10,144 bases of DNA, taken from the NCBI GenBank assembly GCA_021792885.1, contig JAJYTV010000045.1:1-10144 (forward strand), written 5' to 3'. The first letter of the stretch is position 1. Every line of letters starts with the position of its first letter. This stretch comes from Bacillota bacterium. Lineage in GTDB: Bacteria; Bacillota; Sulfobacillia; JAJZYS01; JAJYTV01. The notes below the pieces were generated by a model. That model did no database searches. It saw nothing but the letters and a program-made list of their open reading frames with translations, and was not told the DNA's origin. The translations under genes were made by a program, and so were the position numbers. Of the stretch, positions 7,273-10,144 are shown piece by piece.

Positions 7273-10144
7273 GGCAAGCCTCCAGTGTCGGACGTCGGCC
7301 GCCGGCTCGCCGTCTTGCGGGCTTGCGCGATGGCGGCGTGCGCCGCGGCGATTAGGGCGGTCGCGGTCTCTCCGTCGCGCGGCGCCTGCGCGGCGCCCCA
7401 GGACCAGCGTAGCGCGCCGTTGCCCGCGAGGGACGAGGCGGCGGCCATGGCCGCGCGCGCGTCGCGCAGCGGCAAGAGCGCGAGGAAGGAGTCGCCGCCG
7501 TAGCGCGACAGCCGCTCCCCGGGTTCCAGGATGCCGCGCAGCCCGTCCGCCATCCGCTGCAGGGCGAGATCCCCCGCGGCGGTGCCGTGCGCGTCGTTGT
7601 AGCCGGCGAGGTCGTCGAAGTCGAAGAGCAGGATCGCGAGCGGGGCCCGGGCGGCGAGTGCCGCCTCGAGTTCGCGCAGGCCGGTCTGGCGGTCGAGCGC
7701 GCCGGTCAGCGGGTCGCGCGACATCATCTGGCGCAGCTCGTCGTGCAGTCGGGCGGCCGAAACCGCCTCGGCGATCGGCACGGCGAGCGCCTCGAGCTGC
7801 TCGATGTCGGTGGGGCTGAAGGTCGCGGGCAGCGGCCGGTGCACCGCGAGCACGCCCTGCACCGCGCCGCCGGCGGCGATCAGGGGGATGAAGACGGCGC
7901 TGTGGTGCGTCGCGTGCGCGCGACCGACATGCCGCAGGTCCGCCTCGAGGTCGTCGGTCGACGCGGTGCGGCCCGCGTCGACCGCCTCCCAGGAGACGCC
8001 GCGGCCCCGAGCGATGATCATGCCGGGCCAGATCGCCTCCTGCAGCCCCTGCGACGCGACGATGCGCAGCTCCTCGCCCGACGGCTCGAGCACGCTCAGC
8101 GAGCCGCGCACGTAGCCGAGTTCCTGCGACAGGAGATCAAGGATGTCGGCTCCGAGCGCCTCGATGTCCATCACGCTGCGCAGGCGCTCTCCGAGGTGGC
8201 GCAGGACGCGCCAGGCGGCTGCCCGCAGGTCCCACTCCTGCTGGGCGAGACTGTGCAGGTCGAGGAGGGCGGGCGGCGGGGGCTGCGCACCGCGTTCGAG
8301 CGCTGCGGCCGCGGCCGCGACAACCTGCGGGTCGAACTGGCCCGCCGCGCCGCGGCGCAGCTCCGCGAACGCTTCGGGGAAGGTCTGCGCCTTGCGGTAG
8401 GGACGGTCGGTCGTCAGGGAATCGAGCGCGTCCGCCACCGCCAGCACGCGCGCGCCGAGGGGGATCGCCTCGCCGGCGAGCGCGTCCGGGTAGCCGCGCC
8501 CGTTGAACCATTCGTGGTGGTGGCGCACCAAGGGGGCGAGGGGGGCGAGCGCCGTGGCGCCGGCCACGATCTGGCCGCCGATCGCCGCGTGGGAGATCAT
8601 CACGCTACGCTCCTCGTCGCTGAGGCGCCCCGGCTTGCGCAGGATGGCGTCCGGGACCGCGATCTTGCCGATGTCGTGCAGGAGGGCGCCGAAGCCGATC
8701 CGCTCCACCTCGTCGGGAGGAAGGGAGAGCGCTTCGGCGATCGCGCGCGCGTACGCGGCGACGCGCTGCGAGTGGCCGGCGACCTCCCGCTCGCGGGCGT
8801 CGGTGACGGCTCCGAGCAGTTCGAGGAGCGCGCCGTAGCGCTCGCGCTCCGCGCCAGCTCGCTCCAGGGCGCCGAGCGCGGTCGCGAGGTGGCCTGCGAG
8901 GAGGTCGCAGATCTGCGCGTCGGTCTCGCTGAACTCCCGCATGCCTTCCTTGTGCAGGAGGCACAGACACCCTGTCCACGCGCCGAGACGCAGGGGTATC
9001 CCGAGGTAGGGCGCCTCGGAGGAGAGGCCGCGCACCGGTTCGCGGGCACTGCGCGCGTACTGCAGGATGCTCTCCGCGATGGGCCCTCGGCCGATCTCCC
9101 GCTCCTCGCCAAGAGGTCCCGCGGCGCAGAAGTCGCGCAGTCCGCCCTGCTCGTCCCACAGTGCGAGGGCGGCGTGGCGCGCGCCGCCGAGCCTGCGCGC
9201 GAGGGCGACGCCGGCCGAGAGCATCGCTGCGCGGTCGGACCCTTGCGAGAGGCTGGCCGCACCCGCGTGCAGCGCCGCGACGGCCCGCCGCACCGATTCG
9301 GCCTCCTCGCGCTGCTGCTGGCGTCCGAGCGCGAGCGCCGCATGATGCGCGAGCGGCATGAGGAGTTCGCGACGCGCGGCGAGGTCGACGGAACCGGTGA
9401 AGCGCAGCTCGACGAATCCGCACGCGCGCGGGTCGTCGGCGACGGGCAAGGGCAGCAGCAAGGCGGAGACGAGACCACGCTCCGCCCACGCCCGGGCACG
9501 CTCCTCCGGCAGATCCTGCGCGCGCAGGAGGACGGCCTCGCCCTGCGCGGACTGCATCCGCGCGGCGAGGTCGGCGCGGTCCGACTCCGCCTCCTGCGCC
9601 GAGATCCCGGCGCACCAGATGGAGTCGGCGGCGTGCGGGCCGAGCCGCACGACGCAGGCTGCGGCACCGGAAAGGGCGTGCAGCCGCTCCCCGGCGAAGG
9701 CGATCGCGTCGGAAAGGTGCTGGATCGCGGAGAGCTCGCGCGCCGCATCGCGCAGGGGGCGCTCCTGCAACGCCGCGACGGCGGGCTCCTGGCCACGGGG
9801 AGCGCGCATCATACCGATCCCGATCCCCGCGACGTAGAGCGTCGCCGCTTCCCCCGCGAGCATGTCCGTGCGCAGGCCGGCAAGCCAGAGCAGCACGAGC
9901 GCCGCGCTCGCGACGGCTGCACCGGCGTAAGGGCCATCCGCCTGCGCCGCGCCGAGCAGGGGGATGAGGCAGAGCGCTGCGGCGACGGGCCCGAGCGGCA
10001 GGGTGAAGTGCACGAGGAGCGTCGTCGCGAGGAGGTCCAGTGCGATCTGCAGGTAGCGCGCGAGCGCCGCCTGCAGGCGGGCCTCCAGGGCGCGCAGGGC
10101 GATCCCCAGCGCCCCGTAGGCGGCCGCGACCAGCAGGATCGGAA
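7263..10144 (-). CDS. Membrane-anchored GAF-GAF-HD-GYP-GAF-GGDEF cyclic-di-GMP protein (N-terminus outside window)
   Basis: The frame stays open to the right edge (959 residues visible), so the GTG at 10013 is internal. Before it come PILLVAAAYGALGIALRAL and LQIALDLLATTLLVHFT, clear membrane helices. About five hydrophobic segments span 10142-9800. Then: GAF about 9722-9340; GAF about 9265-8830; HD-GYP about 8800-8300; GAF about 8200-7750; GGDEF about 7718-7316. HD-GYP domains hydrolyse cyclic di-GMP. Here the key residues are intact: a first His (8774-8772), LLHDIGKIAVPD, HHHEWFNGRGYP and ADALDSLTTDRPYR. The GGDEF domain is degenerate: YGGDSF (7502-7485) lacks the Glu, DLAGYND replaces the usual FK-containing motif, and the RxxD inhibitory site reads ExxE. 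I infer a phosphodiesterase with a non-catalytic, perhaps GTP-sensing, GGDEF domain. It overlaps dinB by 10 bp. Confidence 0.92.
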   Translation of the reverse strand, partial: PILLVAAAYGALGIALRALEARLQAALARYLQIALDLLATTLLVHFTLPLGPVAAALCLIPLLGAAQADGPYAGAAVASAALVLLWLAGLRTDMLAGEAATLYVAGIGIGMMRAPRGQEPAVAALQERPLRDAARELSAIQHLSDAIAFAGERLHALSGAAACVVRLGPHAADSIWCAGISAQEAESDRADLAARMQSAQGEAVLLRAQDLPEERARAWAERGLVSALLLPLPVADDPRACGFVELRFTGSVDLAARRELLMPLAHHAALALGRQQQREEAESVRRAVAALHAGAASLSQGSDRAAMLSAGVALARRLGGARHAALALWDEQGGLRDFCAAGPLGEEREIGRGPIAESILQYARSAREPVRGLSSEAPYLGIPLRLGAWTGCLCLLHKEGMREFSETDAQICDLLAGHLATALGALERAGAERERYGALLELLGAVTDAREREVAGHSQRVAAYARAIAEALSLPPDEVERIGFGALLHDIGKIAVPDAILRKPGRLSDEERSVMISHAAIGGQIVAGATALAPLAPLVRHHHEWFNGRGYPDALAGEAIPLGARVLAVADALDSLTTDRPYRKAQTFPEAFAELRRGAAGQFDPQVVAAAAAALERGAQPPPPALLDLHSLAQQEWDLRAAAWRVLRHLGERLRSVMDIEALGADILDLLSQELGYVRGSLSVLEPSGEELRIVASQGLQEAIWPGMIIARGRGVSWEAVDAGRTASTDDLEADLRHVGRAHATHHSAVFIPLIAAGGAVQGVLAVHRPLPATFSPTDIEQLEALAVPIAEAVSAARLHDELRQMMSRDPLTGALDRQTGLRELEAALAARAPLAILLFDFDDLAGYNDAHGTAAGDLALQRMADGLRGILEPGERLSRYGGDSFLALLPLRDARAAMAAASSLAGNGALRWSWGAAQAPRDGETATALIAAAHAAIAQARKTASRRPTSDTGGLPWD

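Noticed and set aside
9998..10013. GTG 10013 as the start of the cyclic-di-GMP protein
   Set aside because: The frame continues to the right edge and encodes further membrane helices upstream, so the true start lies outside the window.

Overview
The window is one continuous, gene-dense stretch of very GC-rich bacterial DNA. It has many GTG starts, strong GGAGG-type ribosome sites and short or overlapping gene junctions. These features fit a high-GC soil- or sediment-type bacterium such as a deep-branching actinobacterium (Thermoleophilia-like) or a Chloroflexota/Dormibacterota-like lineage. The sequence alone does not settle the phylum. No mobile element, CRISPR array, tRNA or rRNA is visible, and it reads as core chromosome.

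Left part, plus strand (1-2380): the end of a phosphate ABC importer operon. It holds the C-terminal part of PstS (cut by the left edge), then PstC and PstA, the two membrane permeases. A 15-bp hairpin with a GCAA tetraloop lies between pstS and pstC. A clear intrinsic terminator follows pstA, so the ATPase gene pstB and the regulator gene phoU are not in their usual downstream place.

Middle, plus strand (2412-5076): a second transcription unit. It encodes an unrecognised 144-residue protein, an OmpR/PhoB-type response regulator and a HAMP-containing sensor histidine kinase. The last two overlap by 8 bp. Location next to pst makes phosphate sensing a reasonable guess, but the kinase lacks the PAS domain of classical PhoR.

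Right part, minus strand (10144 down to 5040): a large membrane-anchored cyclic-di-GMP protein runs off the right edge. Its order is membrane segments, GAF, GAF, HD-GYP, GAF, GGDEF. Its stop overlaps the start of a Y-family DNA polymerase gene (dinB) by 10 bp. After 61 bp containing a probable promoter comes cysK, for O-acetylserine sulfhydrylase. The cysK and kinase genes converge and overlap by 37 bp.

The most interesting points are: an HD-GYP phosphodiesterase that looks active fused to a GGDEF domain with a broken signature (GGDSF) and no inhibitory site; its translational coupling to a lesion-bypass polymerase; the pst operon without pstB/phoU; and the unknown small protein in front of the two-component system. 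I found no convincing new multi-gene system.
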